Below are positions 6,608-14,316 of a DNA stretch of 36,547 nt, one piece after another (position 1 is the stretch's first letter; each line of letters opens with the position of its first letter). Below the pieces are notes generated by a model, which searched no databases, was not told the origin of the DNA, and saw nothing but the letters and a program-made list of their open reading frames with translations. Location: assembly GCA_947177925.1 (NCBI GenBank), contig CAMWWJ010000002.1:1-36547 (forward strand), written 5' to 3'. A program made the translations under genes and the position numbers. The stretch comes from an uncultured Lachnospiraceae bacterium. GTDB taxonomy: Bacteria > Bacillota > Clostridia > Lachnospirales > Lachnospiraceae.

Positions 6608-7423
6608 ATGGTAGTACAACACAATCTTAGAGCAATGAACTCAAACAGAATGTTAGGATTAACAGCATCATCTCAGTCTAAGTCAACAGAGAAATTATCT
6701 TCTGGTTATAAGATCAACCGTGCAGCAGACGATGCAGCAGGATTAGCAATTTCCGAGAAGATGAGACGTCAGATCAGAGGACTTACACAGGCTACTGCAA
6801 ATGCACAGGATGGTATTTCCATGGTGCAGACAGCAGAAGGTGCGTTAAACGAAGTTCACGACATGTTACAACGTATGAATGAGCTTGCTGTAAAGGCAGC
6901 TACAGGTACAGAGCAGTCTGAAGACCGTTCTTACATCAACCAGGAAGTAACTGCATTAAAGGCAGAAATCGACAGAGTTGCAGCAACAACTACTTTCAAT
7001 GAGTTGAACTTATTGAATCAGACAACTACTTTCAGTCTTCAGGTTGGTTCTGAAAGCGCTTCTGTAAACCAGATTGATGTAACGGTTGCAGCTATGAACA
7101 CAACTGGACTTAGCATTAACGGTACAACAGTAGATACTGTAGCCAATGCAAAAACTGCTATTGATTCAGTTAAGAAGGCAATCACAGCATTGAATAAGCA
7201 ACGTTCCGATCTTGGTGCACAGCAGAACCGTTTAGAGCATACAGTAAACAACTTGAACAACGTTGTTGAAAACACCACATCAGCAGAATCTGCTATTCGT
7301 GATACAGATATGGCAACTGAAATGGTTAGATATGCAAACAACAACATTCTTGCACAGGCAGGTCAGGCAATGTTGGCACAGTCTAATCAGGCTAACCAGG
7401 GCGTATTATCCTTACTTCAGTAA
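6608..7423 (+). CDS. Flagellin, copy 2
   Basis: 271 residues; the protein is identical to copy 1 and the reading frame appears identical at the base level. It has the same D0/D1 termini and short Ser/Thr-rich centre. It has its own SigD promoter and terminator. Such identity over a duplicated gene points to recent duplication or continuing gene conversion; a collapsed or mis-assembled repeat is unlikely because flanks and promoter spacers differ. Two identical genes probably serve dosage. The glycosyltransferase at 7485 starts only 20 bases after the terminator palindrome. Confidence 0.97.
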   Translation: MVVQHNLRAMNSNRMLGLTASSQSKSTEKLSSGYKINRAADDAAGLAISEKMRRQIRGLTQATANAQDGISMVQTAEGALNEVHDMLQRMNELAVKAATGTEQSEDRSYINQEVTALKAEIDRVAATTTFNELNLLNQTTTFSLQVGSESASVNQIDVTVAAMNTTGLSINGTTVDTVANAKTAIDSVKKAITALNKQRSDLGAQQNRLEHTVNNLNNVVENTTSAESAIRDTDMATEMVRYANNNILAQAGQAMLAQSNQANQGVLSLLQ

Positions 7424-7442
7424 TTCATTGTACAACTACCAT

Positions 7443-7473
7443 AGGGCTGACATATGTCAGCCCTATTTTATTT
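7443..7473 (+). terminator. Rho-independent terminator of flagellin copy 2
   Basis: The same 22-base palindrome (7443-7464) with tail ATTTTATTT. No separate promoter is visible between it and ATG 7485, so downstream glycosyltransferase expression probably relies on partial read-through. Confidence 0.9.
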
Positions 7474-7484
7474 AGGAGATTTTC

Positions 7485-8657
7485 ATGGGTAAAACTATTT
7501 TATTTTGTAATCATTATCCACCGGGACTGAAGGATGCATGGGAGAAGCAGGGATTTCAAGTAGTTGAAGTCATAGTGAGGACTGATACAATGAAACTGGA
7601 AGAGATCATTTCCTGTTTTCGTGCTTATCGGCAGAAACAGAATCTTACATTTGTATTTTCATGGGACTTCACACCTGACATTTCAGAAGCCTGCCATGAA
7701 CTTGGGATTTGCTATATTAGTTGGATAGTGGATTGTCCTCATACTGCTCTTTGGGCAAAATCCGCAAGGTATCCCGAAAACCGAATTTTTGTATTTGATT
7801 ATAAGCTTTATGAAATGCTGGATCAGAGAGGGCTTAAGCATATTTGGTATCTTCCGCTTTCAGCAGATGTGGATAGTTTTGAAAAGTGCATTCAAATGGC
7901 CGATATGAAAGAAAAAGAAAAATATAGTTCAGAAGTTTCTTTTGTAGGCAATCTTTATAATGATCCGGCGCATAGCCTGTATGACAGCATAACCTATCTG
8001 CCACCATATCTGAAAGGATATTTTGATTCCTTAATCATGATTCAGAGAAAAATGTGGGGAATGAATCTATTTGAAGAGGCAATCAACAATCAGGCATGGG
8101 ACATGCTAAGGAATTATGTGAACTGGGACCTGGGAGATAAGTATGAGGATGCTTATGAATTATCAATGATTAATATGCTTTATCAAAAAGTGGCGCAGCT
8201 AGAGCGTAAAGAAGTTTGCAACTATTTGACGGAACATTTTGATTTTGCACTGTATACCGGAGGCAATACAGATTTTAATCCAGCGTTAAGAAATAGGGGA
8301 AAGGTTGATTATTTATCCCAGATGCCATTAGTGTTCCATTATAGTAAGATAAATATAAACATTACCTTGCGTTCCATTACATCTGGTATTCCATTACGTG
8401 TAATGGACATACTGGCATGTGAAGGATTCTTATTGACAAATTATCAAAGCGAAATAGCAGAATACTTTGAAGATGGCAGGGAATTGGTTATTTATGAAAA
8501 TTTTGAAGATATGTATGAAAAAATAGCATATTATCTTCAACACGAGGACGAACGGAAACAAATTGCCCATGCCGGATATGAAAAGGTAAAGGAACAATTT
8601 AATTATACAAGAGGAATCGATAAAATCGTGCAGGCATTGGATATGGAGACTATGTAA
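7485..8657 (+). CDS. CgeB-type glycosyltransferase
   Basis: A 390-residue GT-B type glycosyltransferase with a DUF3880-like N-terminal half (TFVFSWDFTPDISEACHELG, ISWIVDCPHTALWA, RIFVFDYKLYEM, YLPLSADV) and the C-terminal signature SGIPLRVMDILACEGFLLTNY at about 300-320, followed by AEYFEDGRELVIYE. It belongs with the product at 10325 by sequence pattern (SITSGIPLR/SIRTGIPLR), while the transferases at 4050, 9152 and 11499 form another group (SIQSGIPLRALDI). AGGAG lies 6 bases before the start and only a few bases behind the flagellin terminator. The next gene's ATG directly follows its TAA. Probable role: adding a sugar in flagellin glycan assembly; donor and acceptor unknown. Confidence 0.85.
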   Translation: MGKTILFCNHYPPGLKDAWEKQGFQVVEVIVRTDTMKLEEIISCFRAYRQKQNLTFVFSWDFTPDISEACHELGICYISWIVDCPHTALWAKSARYPENRIFVFDYKLYEMLDQRGLKHIWYLPLSADVDSFEKCIQMADMKEKEKYSSEVSFVGNLYNDPAHSLYDSITYLPPYLKGYFDSLIMIQRKMWGMNLFEEAINNQAWDMLRNYVNWDLGDKYEDAYELSMINMLYQKVAQLERKEVCNYLTEHFDFALYTGGNTDFNPALRNRGKVDYLSQMPLVFHYSKININITLRSITSGIPLRVMDILACEGFLLTNYQSEIAEYFEDGRELVIYENFEDMYEKIAYYLQHEDERKQIAHAGYEKVKEQFNYTRGIDKIVQALDMETM

Positions 8658-9155
8658 ATGAAAAAGGCAATGATCGTATGGGATAAGACGAAACAAAAGG
8701 AATATGAGAACATTCTTCGTATGCTTACGGAAATCTTTAAAGAAAAGGATTTTCAGGTAAAAACTATCATGTTTGGAGAAATGGGCAGGCCTGATCATGC
8801 ATATTTTGCAGAAATGCAGGAGTATGATGGTGACTATATATGTAGCCTGGATATGGCGGGATTTCAGATGAATACATTGTTAGAATGTACCGGCTACAAT
8901 CTTCTCTATGCCAAGCAGATGCATATTGTAATCGATGAACAATGCTTTGTGAAGTATGCGGAAGGAAAATTTGCTATCAGTTTATATTTTTTTCTGCCGG
9001 GCAGTGTAGGGAAATGGCAGAAACGATATCCACATATATCCAATATAGTTGCATATGAGAAAATGAATCCAAAGGATGCAAATAGAGAAATCCTGCAGAA
9101 CATGATAGACTATTTTCTGGATGAAACCGAAAAAAAGTGGGAGGATGAAAGATGA
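8658..9155 (+). CDS. Small CgeB-associated protein, second paralog of the lone N-terminal half
   Basis: 165 residues, no named family recognised. Paralogous to the product at 3536-4099: shared MKKxMIV start, CSLDMAGFQMNTLLE, YNLLYAKQMHIV and RYPHISN. It keeps the layout of a CgeB N-terminal Rossmann half but lacks the SGIPLR donor-binding half. ATG follows the preceding TAA without a gap, and its own stop overlaps the next start (ATGA), so it is translationally locked between two full-length CgeB transferases. That suggests an accessory subunit or acceptor-binding partner of one of them (inference). The C-terminal DETEKKWEDER is a charged helix. Confidence 0.7.
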   Translation: MKKAMIVWDKTKQKEYENILRMLTEIFKEKDFQVKTIMFGEMGRPDHAYFAEMQEYDGDYICSLDMAGFQMNTLLECTGYNLLYAKQMHIVIDEQCFVKYAEGKFAISLYFFLPGSVGKWQKRYPHISNIVAYEKMNPKDANREILQNMIDYFLDETEKKWEDER

Positions 9156-10309
9156 AGCTCCTCATTTATCAATGGAATTCCTATTTTCAGTATGATATTT
9201 ATGAAATATGTAAAGAGAGCAATATAACCTTTGAAGTCTTTTCGTGGACATTCCAATCCAAAAATGAAGACGAGAAATTTGAGCAATGGTTTGAGGAACA
9301 CATGGACTGCAGGACATTTGATGCTTTGTTAAGTGTGAATTATTGGCCTTTATTAGCACAAGTATGTCATCGGCATGGAATAAAATACATTGCATGGTGC
9401 TATGATTGTCCGTTAAATGTAGAAAAGATAGAGGAAACATTGGGTCATCCTACTAATCACGTATTCTTTTTTGATAGAATGCAATTTCAAAAATACAGGC
9501 AGGAGGGTTTTGAGACGGTTTATCATCTGCCTATGGGAGTAAACAGTACAAGATTAAGGAATCTTCAAATTTCAAAGGAAGAATACGAAAAATATAAAGC
9601 ACAGGTTTCCTTTATTGGGAATCTATACAATTCCAGGCTGCAGGAAATACTTGCGCCAATGAATGACTATACAAGAGGCTATCTAAAGGCGGTCATGGAT
9701 CTGCAGTCACAGATATATGGATATTATTTCTTTGATGAAGTAATATCGGAAAAATTGATGCAGGATATCAACCGCCAGTATTTGGAGAAAGAGCCTGATA
9801 CGAAATTTCAACTTAGCAGGGAAGCGCTGACCTTTGCCATGGCTAGTGAAATTACAAGGCAGGATAGGATTATATTGCTGAATTTATGCGGCAGAAGGTA
9901 TCATACAAAGTTTTATTCTTATGAAGATAGCGAATTGATTAAAAATATAGAAAAATGCAAAGCATTAGATTATATATGGGAAATGCCTAAAATGTTCTTT
10001 TGTTCTAAAATTAATTTAAATCCATCATTAAGAATCATACAAAGCGGTATTCCTCTTAGAGCATTGGATATTATGGGGGCAGGCGGATTCTTATTGTCCA
10101 ATTACCAGGAAGAATTGGTGGAATTATATGAGAATGAAAAAGAAATGGTAGTCTATGAAAGCATTGAGGATGCCCTGGAAAAAGCGGAGTTCTATTTAAG
10201 GAATGAGGATATTCGTTTAAAAATTGCAGAGAACGGAAGAAAGAAAACATTGGAGCAGCATAGTCTGCAGCAGTGCATGAAAACTATTTTTGAGATATCC
10301 GGACTTTAG
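9152..10309 (+). CDS. CgeB-type glycosyltransferase
   Basis: 385 residues, GT-B type. N-terminal half: MKLLIYQWNSYFQYDIYEI, FDALLSVNYWPLLAQVCH, YIAWCYDCPLN, NHVFFFDRMQFQKY and YHLPMGVN. C-terminal half: IQSGIPLRALDIMGAGGFLLSNY at about 297-319, then a negatively charged loop and HEDIR-like NEDIRLK. It groups with the two minus-strand transferases. Its start overlaps the stop of the small companion gene by four bases (ATGA), with GGGAGG just upstream. It is likely cytoplasmic and acts on flagellin or its glycan; the sugar donor cannot be told from sequence. Confidence 0.85.
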   Translation: MKLLIYQWNSYFQYDIYEICKESNITFEVFSWTFQSKNEDEKFEQWFEEHMDCRTFDALLSVNYWPLLAQVCHRHGIKYIAWCYDCPLNVEKIEETLGHPTNHVFFFDRMQFQKYRQEGFETVYHLPMGVNSTRLRNLQISKEEYEKYKAQVSFIGNLYNSRLQEILAPMNDYTRGYLKAVMDLQSQIYGYYFFDEVISEKLMQDINRQYLEKEPDTKFQLSREALTFAMASEITRQDRIILLNLCGRRYHTKFYSYEDSELIKNIEKCKALDYIWEMPKMFFCSKINLNPSLRIIQSGIPLRALDIMGAGGFLLSNYQEELVELYENEKEMVVYESIEDALEKAEFYLRNEDIRLKIAENGRKKTLEQHSLQQCMKTIFEISGL

Positions 10310-10324
10310 GATGAGGTTACATTT

Positions 10325-11488
10325 ATGAAGATTTTATTATATTATTGGAAGGCATACAGCAATTTCTTTTTGCAGATACAGTTGGAAAAACTGGGTTATA
10401 CCGTTATCCCATGGAAGGACGAAGGGCTTATCCGGGATGAGGAAGAATCTCTGGAACGCTTAAGCGAAGAGTTGAAAAAAGGGTATCAGGCGGTTTTTTC
10501 ATATAATTATTTTAAGACAGTTGCGATTGCCTGTAACAGACAGAATACATCTTACATATCGTGGATACAGGATTCTCCCTTATTATCCCTGTATGATAAT
10601 ACTGCTTATCTGGAAACAAATTATTTCTTTTGCTTTGATTATGAGCAATATGAAGCTATGAAAACAAGGGCAGTTACCCATGCTTATTATTTTCCTTTGG
10701 CTACGGATGTGAAAGCATTATCTGAGGCGGCAGATTGTATACCGGAAAAAGAAGAATATTTAGCGGATGTGAGTTTCGTAGGTTCTCTTTACTCAGAAAG
10801 AAATATGTTTTCTGCTCTTAACAATCTTCCAGATTTTCTCAAAGGATATATAGAGGGAATCTGCCAGGCACAGCTTAGGATTCCCGGCATTCGTTTTTCG
10901 GAAGTAAGAGTTCCTGAAAATATTATGGATACATTAAAAAAGATACTGGTGTTTCATGGCATGGAGGAAACCAAGCTGACATATGAGATATTAGTGGAGA
11001 ATCTAATTGATCGGCAAGTAACCGCTGTGGAAAGAAATCAAATGATACAGAGACTTTCTGAACAATTTGATTTCAAATTATATACAGGAGCAGATACTTC
11101 TCACTGTCCTCAAGTAAAAAATTGTGGAACAGTGGATTATTATCAAGAAATGCCAAAGGTATTCCGCCAGTCGAAAATCAATATTAATATTTCCCTGCGC
11201 TCCATACGTACCGGAATCCCTTTAAGGATATTGGATATTCTTGCATCCGGCGGATTTGTGCTTACTAATTATCAGGAAGATTTATATCGGTATTTTGAAG
11301 AGGGAAAAAGCATAGTAACTTTTTATAATCTGGATGATATGATAGAAAAAATACATTATTATTTAGAGCATGAAGAGGAGCGAAAGAGTATTATGGAAGA
11401 GGGCAGGAAAATTGTATGTCAGGAATTTGATTTTCCGATATTGCTTCCGCAAGTACTGGAATTGGCAGGAATCAATCATAGGCTTTAA
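10325..11488 (+). CDS. CgeB-type glycosyltransferase
   Basis: 387 residues, GT-B type. N-terminal half: MKILLYYWKAYSNFFLQIQ, QAVFSYNYFKTVAIAC, YISWIQDSPLLSLYD, YFFCFDYEQYE and YYFPLATDV. C-terminal half: IRTGIPLRILDILASGGFVLTNY at about 296-318 and RYFEEGKSIVTF. It resembles the product at 7485 more than the others. It starts 15 bases after the preceding gene with a GAGG ribosome binding site, and closes the + strand transferase run; a hairpin at its stop marks the end of the unit. Role as for the other CgeB transferases. Confidence 0.85.
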   Translation: MKILLYYWKAYSNFFLQIQLEKLGYTVIPWKDEGLIRDEEESLERLSEELKKGYQAVFSYNYFKTVAIACNRQNTSYISWIQDSPLLSLYDNTAYLETNYFFCFDYEQYEAMKTRAVTHAYYFPLATDVKALSEAADCIPEKEEYLADVSFVGSLYSERNMFSALNNLPDFLKGYIEGICQAQLRIPGIRFSEVRVPENIMDTLKKILVFHGMEETKLTYEILVENLIDRQVTAVERNQMIQRLSEQFDFKLYTGADTSHCPQVKNCGTVDYYQEMPKVFRQSKININISLRSIRTGIPLRILDILASGGFVLTNYQEDLYRYFEEGKSIVTFYNLDDMIEKIHYYLEHEEERKSIMEEGRKIVCQEFDFPILLPQVLELAGINHRL

Positions 11489-11518
11489 AAGGCTGATGCT
11501 ATAGGACACCAGCCTTTT
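11487..11518. terminator. Bidirectional-type hairpin at convergent stops
   Basis: AAAAGGCTG (11487-11495) pairs with CAGCCTTTT (11510-11518) around a 14-base loop. The + strand stop TAA overlaps the stem base, and the TAG stop of the minus-strand gene (11499-11501) sits in the loop. The 3' arm ends in CCTTTT in both directions, fitting termination for both genes. Confidence 0.7.
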
Positions 11519-12653
11519 GGAAAATAGCAGCAATTTTGGGGGGATAAGAAAATTCAGAAACAACTTTTTCATATCCGTTTCTGGCGATTTTCTCCCGTTT
11601 TGCATCGTGCTTTAAGTAATAATCAGCTTTGCATAATGCATCTTCCATGCTTTCATAAAGAATGACATTTTCGCCGTCAGTAAAATATTCAGCAAGTTCA
11701 GGCTGCCAATTGCTGAAGAGAGTGCCGCCACAGCTTAAGATATCCAGTGCCCTTAAGGGAATGCCGGACTGAATGCTTTTTAAGGTTGGATTTAAATTTA
11801 ATTTACTGCACCGGAAGATCTTAGGCATTTCGGTAAAGTAATGGGCAGTACCGCTATAGGTAAGGTGATTTAACAATTCGGACTTGCTGTTAGAATAGTA
11901 AGTTACCTGATGGGTTCGTCCTAACATATTTAAAAGTATAAGGCGCTCTGTGCGGGTAACCTGTTTATTGATATTCCGAATCAGTTCCTCCCTGTTATTG
12001 GTGTCGAACTTGGACTCAAAGCGGGAAAAATATTCATCCATGTGGGCGCTGAAATCATCGGTTATCATTTCCTCAATGAAATTGTAGCCATAAACTCTGA
12101 GCTGGGCTTCTACAATGGCATTGATGTAACCTTTCGTATACTCATTTTGTGCAGATAAAAACTGGGGCAGAAAGGACTCGTATAACTGGCCTACGAAAGC
12201 GATTTCTGCACCATAGCGCTTTTTATCTGCCTGGGAAACAGTAAGCTTCTGAGTGCGTTCCGTATTGACTGCAAGGGGCATGTGATAGGCATGCGCTACC
12301 CCTGATTTATTCAAACGTTCTGTATCCAACCGGTCAAAGAGGAATATATAGTTGGTGGGATATTGATAATATTCAATCCGGGTTGTATTGATGGGACTGT
12401 CATAAATCCAGGAAATATACTTTTTATGAAATTTATGACACAACTTCGCAACCAAAGGATGAAAATTGGTACTCATGACAAAGTCATATTGATGCTCCGT
12501 AAGTTCTATGGAGAATTTTCTTTCAAAGAAGTCATCTTCATAAATGTTGCGGAACTTATACATCAGATTTTTACAGTGGCAGCCTTGTCTTTCCAGACAG
12601 TAAATTAAATCGCCCTGGGTGTAGGAACCCATATCGTACAATAAAATATTCAT
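11499..12653 (-). CDS. CgeB-type glycosyltransferase
   Basis: 384 residues and a close paralog of the product at 4050-5225: both share the start NIL(F/L)YD-x-x-SYTQ, the HCKNxxYKxRNxYEDDFFE block and NFHPLVAKxC. GT-B fold pattern: SWIYDSPI, NYIFLFDRL and HMPLAVN in the first half; IQSGIPLRALDILSCGGTLFSNW in the second, then AEYFTDGENVILYE. The DILSCGGTLFSNW version differs from the GGFLLSNY of the others. The start is supported by alignment to the paralog, but the ribosome binding site is weak. It has its own minus-strand SigA-like promoter, so it may be made independently of SigD. Confidence 0.85.
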   Translation of the reverse strand: MNILLYDMGSYTQGDLIYCLERQGCHCKNLMYKFRNIYEDDFFERKFSIELTEHQYDFVMSTNFHPLVAKLCHKFHKKYISWIYDSPINTTRIEYYQYPTNYIFLFDRLDTERLNKSGVAHAYHMPLAVNTERTQKLTVSQADKKRYGAEIAFVGQLYESFLPQFLSAQNEYTKGYINAIVEAQLRVYGYNFIEEMITDDFSAHMDEYFSRFESKFDTNNREELIRNINKQVTRTERLILLNMLGRTHQVTYYSNSKSELLNHLTYSGTAHYFTEMPKIFRCSKLNLNPTLKSIQSGIPLRALDILSCGGTLFSNWQPELAEYFTDGENVILYESMEDALCKADYYLKHDAKREKIARNGYEKVVSEFSYPPKIAAIFQKAGVL

Positions 12654-12700
12654 GTTGTGCTTTTCACCAGATCGTGTCCTTTCCTATACAAATTAAAAAT

Positions 12701-12729
12701 ATTATAGCATGAGGACTAAAGCATGACAA
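12701..12729 (-). promoter_or_regulatory. SigA promoter of the minus-strand CgeB gene
   Basis: Read on the minus strand: TTGTCA (12724-12729), a 17-base spacer, then TGC-TATAAT (-10 at 12701-12706). That is 5 of 6 and 6 of 6 with an extended -10, about 48 bases before the start codon. Confidence 0.75.
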
Positions 12730-12759
12730 TCAAGAAAAATGAAATGAAAGGTAAATATC

Positions 12760-13566
12760 ATGGAAAAAATCAGTGTAGTAATCCCGACTTATAACAGAAG
12801 TACACTTATAGAAAGAGCTGTAAATAGTGTTACCATGCAGACCTATGAAAATCTGGAGATCATCGTGGTGGATGATGGGTCTGCAGATGATACGGAAACA
12901 GTAGTAAATTCCATAAAGGACAGCAGGATACGTTACATAAAGCTGCCTGTCAATGGTGGTGCAGCCAATGCAAGAAATGTTGGGGTAGAACATGCCACAG
13001 GCTCTCTTGTTGCATTTCAGGACAGTGATGATTATTGGAGACCGCAGAAACTGGAAAAGCAGATGGAATATTGGAGGGAGCATCCTGAATTTCAGATGAT
13101 TTATTCTGCTTATTCTTATTCTGTGGGCGAGAATAACCTTGGCAAAACACCTGCCGGTGAGCCAAGGGAAGTTCTGGAAGGGAACATATTTGAACATCTA
13201 TTAGTTCAAAATACCATAGGAACTCCAACGATATTAGTAAACAGGGAATGCTTTCTGGAGTGTGGTGGATTTGATACTACTTTTGACAGTATAGAAGATT
13301 GGGAGTTCGTATTGCGTTTTTCTAAAAAGTACCCAATTGGTTATGTGGATGAAATATTGGTGGATGCGTATTTTACATCGGGAGGTGTAACTACAGGAAT
13401 AAGTGACTTTTTTGAATGCAGGTGCCGGATGATTGCAACATATAAAGAGGAGTTTATGGCATCAAAAACATTTGATCCGGTAGTGGAGGAATTATTTCTA
13501 AGGGCTCAGGAAGCGGGGCTTTTAGACATAGTGAAGAAGATGCTGATGTTGTATTTGCAAGCATAG
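12760..13566 (+). CDS. GT2 family glycosyltransferase
   Basis: 268 residues. A GT-A inverting-type fold is evident: ISVVIPTYNRSTLIERAVNSV at the N terminus, VVDDGS at 36-41 and the metal-binding DSDD at 88-91 (AFQDSDDYW), then FDTTFDSIEDWEF, the usual acceptor/base region. It transfers a sugar from a nucleotide-sugar onto a glycan or protein in the cytoplasm; specificity cannot be inferred. There is no transmembrane segment. It stands alone on the + strand between a divergent CgeB gene and a convergent pair, with a weak ribosome binding site (GAAAGG) and no promoter I can define. Context suggests flagellin glycan assembly. Confidence 0.88.
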   Translation: MEKISVVIPTYNRSTLIERAVNSVTMQTYENLEIIVVDDGSADDTETVVNSIKDSRIRYIKLPVNGGAANARNVGVEHATGSLVAFQDSDDYWRPQKLEKQMEYWREHPEFQMIYSAYSYSVGENNLGKTPAGEPREVLEGNIFEHLLVQNTIGTPTILVNRECFLECGGFDTTFDSIEDWEFVLRFSKKYPIGYVDEILVDAYFTSGGVTTGISDFFECRCRMIATYKEEFMASKTFDPVVEELFLRAQEAGLLDIVKKMLMLYLQA

Positions 13567-13589
13567 CCAACCGAGAGAGCCAATGTCAC

Positions 13590-14315
13590 CTATGCATGCT
13601 TTCGTATATCGGAATAGGATTTACCCAGATAAGGAGCATATTTCTCCATAAAGATTTTGCGGTATTTATTATAATTCCACATAGAGAGAATTCTTCCATC
13701 ATCGTGGACGAACCAAGGTAGTTTTTGTGTAGGTACAACGATACGATAGCCATGAAGAAGAAAATTCATGCTTTGGAAAGCATCGTAAAAATCCCAATCT
13801 TTTAAGAGTTTATCATCCCATTGTAAATCAGCAGAGGTAACCATGATACATCCGTCTATCAAGGCGGCATCTGCGATTCCATCAGAAAGGGAATAGCGGT
13901 ACTGCCGATAGTCAGCATGGGAATAGGCATTAGAATCACTTCCGTACATGGGGTCAGCCCCAATCCGTTTTGAGTGCCACATAATCCCGTTTGCGGATAC
14001 AACAGGATATCCTGCCATGCCAATCATACCGATAGAGGAATCTAATTGAAAAATAGACAATATATCAAATAAGAAATGCCGGTTAATAATAAAAACATCC
14101 TGATGCATATAAATTTTATATTTGGCATCAGTGGATGACATGCCCTCGTTGTATCCGGAAGTCATACTGGCAGAATCATAAATGGTCAGTATATCCATTT
14201 CGTAATTGTCAGGAACGATTAGTTGATTTAAGTAATGAAAGCATTCCTGAAGATAAATATCGTTATTGGTGCAGAGGATAAAAGCAAATTTGTGTTCATT
14301 TATAGTTTTGCACAT
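13590..14315 (-). CDS. StrF-like (Glyco_tranf_2_5) glycosyltransferase
   Basis: 241 residues resembling the glycosyltransferase family with a streptomycin-biosynthesis StrF domain. Features are FAFILCTNNDIYLQECFHYLNQL at the N terminus, TSGYNEGMSSTDAKYKIYMHQDVFIIN (family-typical NxGxxxAxxxYxxFxHQDV) at about 52-78, and IGMIGMAG. The C-terminal part has DGCIMVTSADLQWDDKLLKDWDFYD and a late WFVHDDGR. HQDV probably replaces the DXD metal site. The start is supported by AAGGAG 9 bases upstream and lies one base after the stop of the preceding minus-strand gene, so the two form an operon. Probable role: a sugar transfer in the same glycan; donor unknown. Confidence 0.8.
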   Translation of the reverse strand: MCKTINEHKFAFILCTNNDIYLQECFHYLNQLIVPDNYEMDILTIYDSASMTSGYNEGMSSTDAKYKIYMHQDVFIINRHFLFDILSIFQLDSSIGMIGMAGYPVVSANGIMWHSKRIGADPMYGSDSNAYSHADYRQYRYSLSDGIADAALIDGCIMVTSADLQWDDKLLKDWDFYDAFQSMNFLLHGYRIVVPTQKLPWFVHDDGRILSMWNYNKYRKIFMEKYAPYLGKSYSDIRKHA

Positions 14316-14316
14316 A

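Larger units (their letters stand above)
6446..7465 (+). repeat. Direct repeat unit 2 (promoter-leader-flagellin-terminator)
   Basis: Second copy of the unit at 5311-6330, offset 1135. It ends in the same palindromic terminator, after which the sequences diverge into the glycosyltransferase gene. Confidence 0.95.

Noticed and set aside
5311..7465. Tandem repeat as a mobile element or integrated duplication with target sites
   Set aside because: No transposase, terminal inverted repeats or target-site duplication are visible; the unit corresponds exactly to a promoter-gene-terminator cassette.
7899..7906. GCCGATAT, a perfect SigD -10 match
   Set aside because: It lies inside the CgeB coding region (Ala-Asp-Met codons) and the -35 at 15 bases is TGAA. 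A chance match is more likely than a promoter.
13561..13595. Inverted repeat GCATAG/CTATGC between convergent stops as a terminator
   Set aside because: Only 6 bp with a 23-base loop and no T-run; too weak to call.
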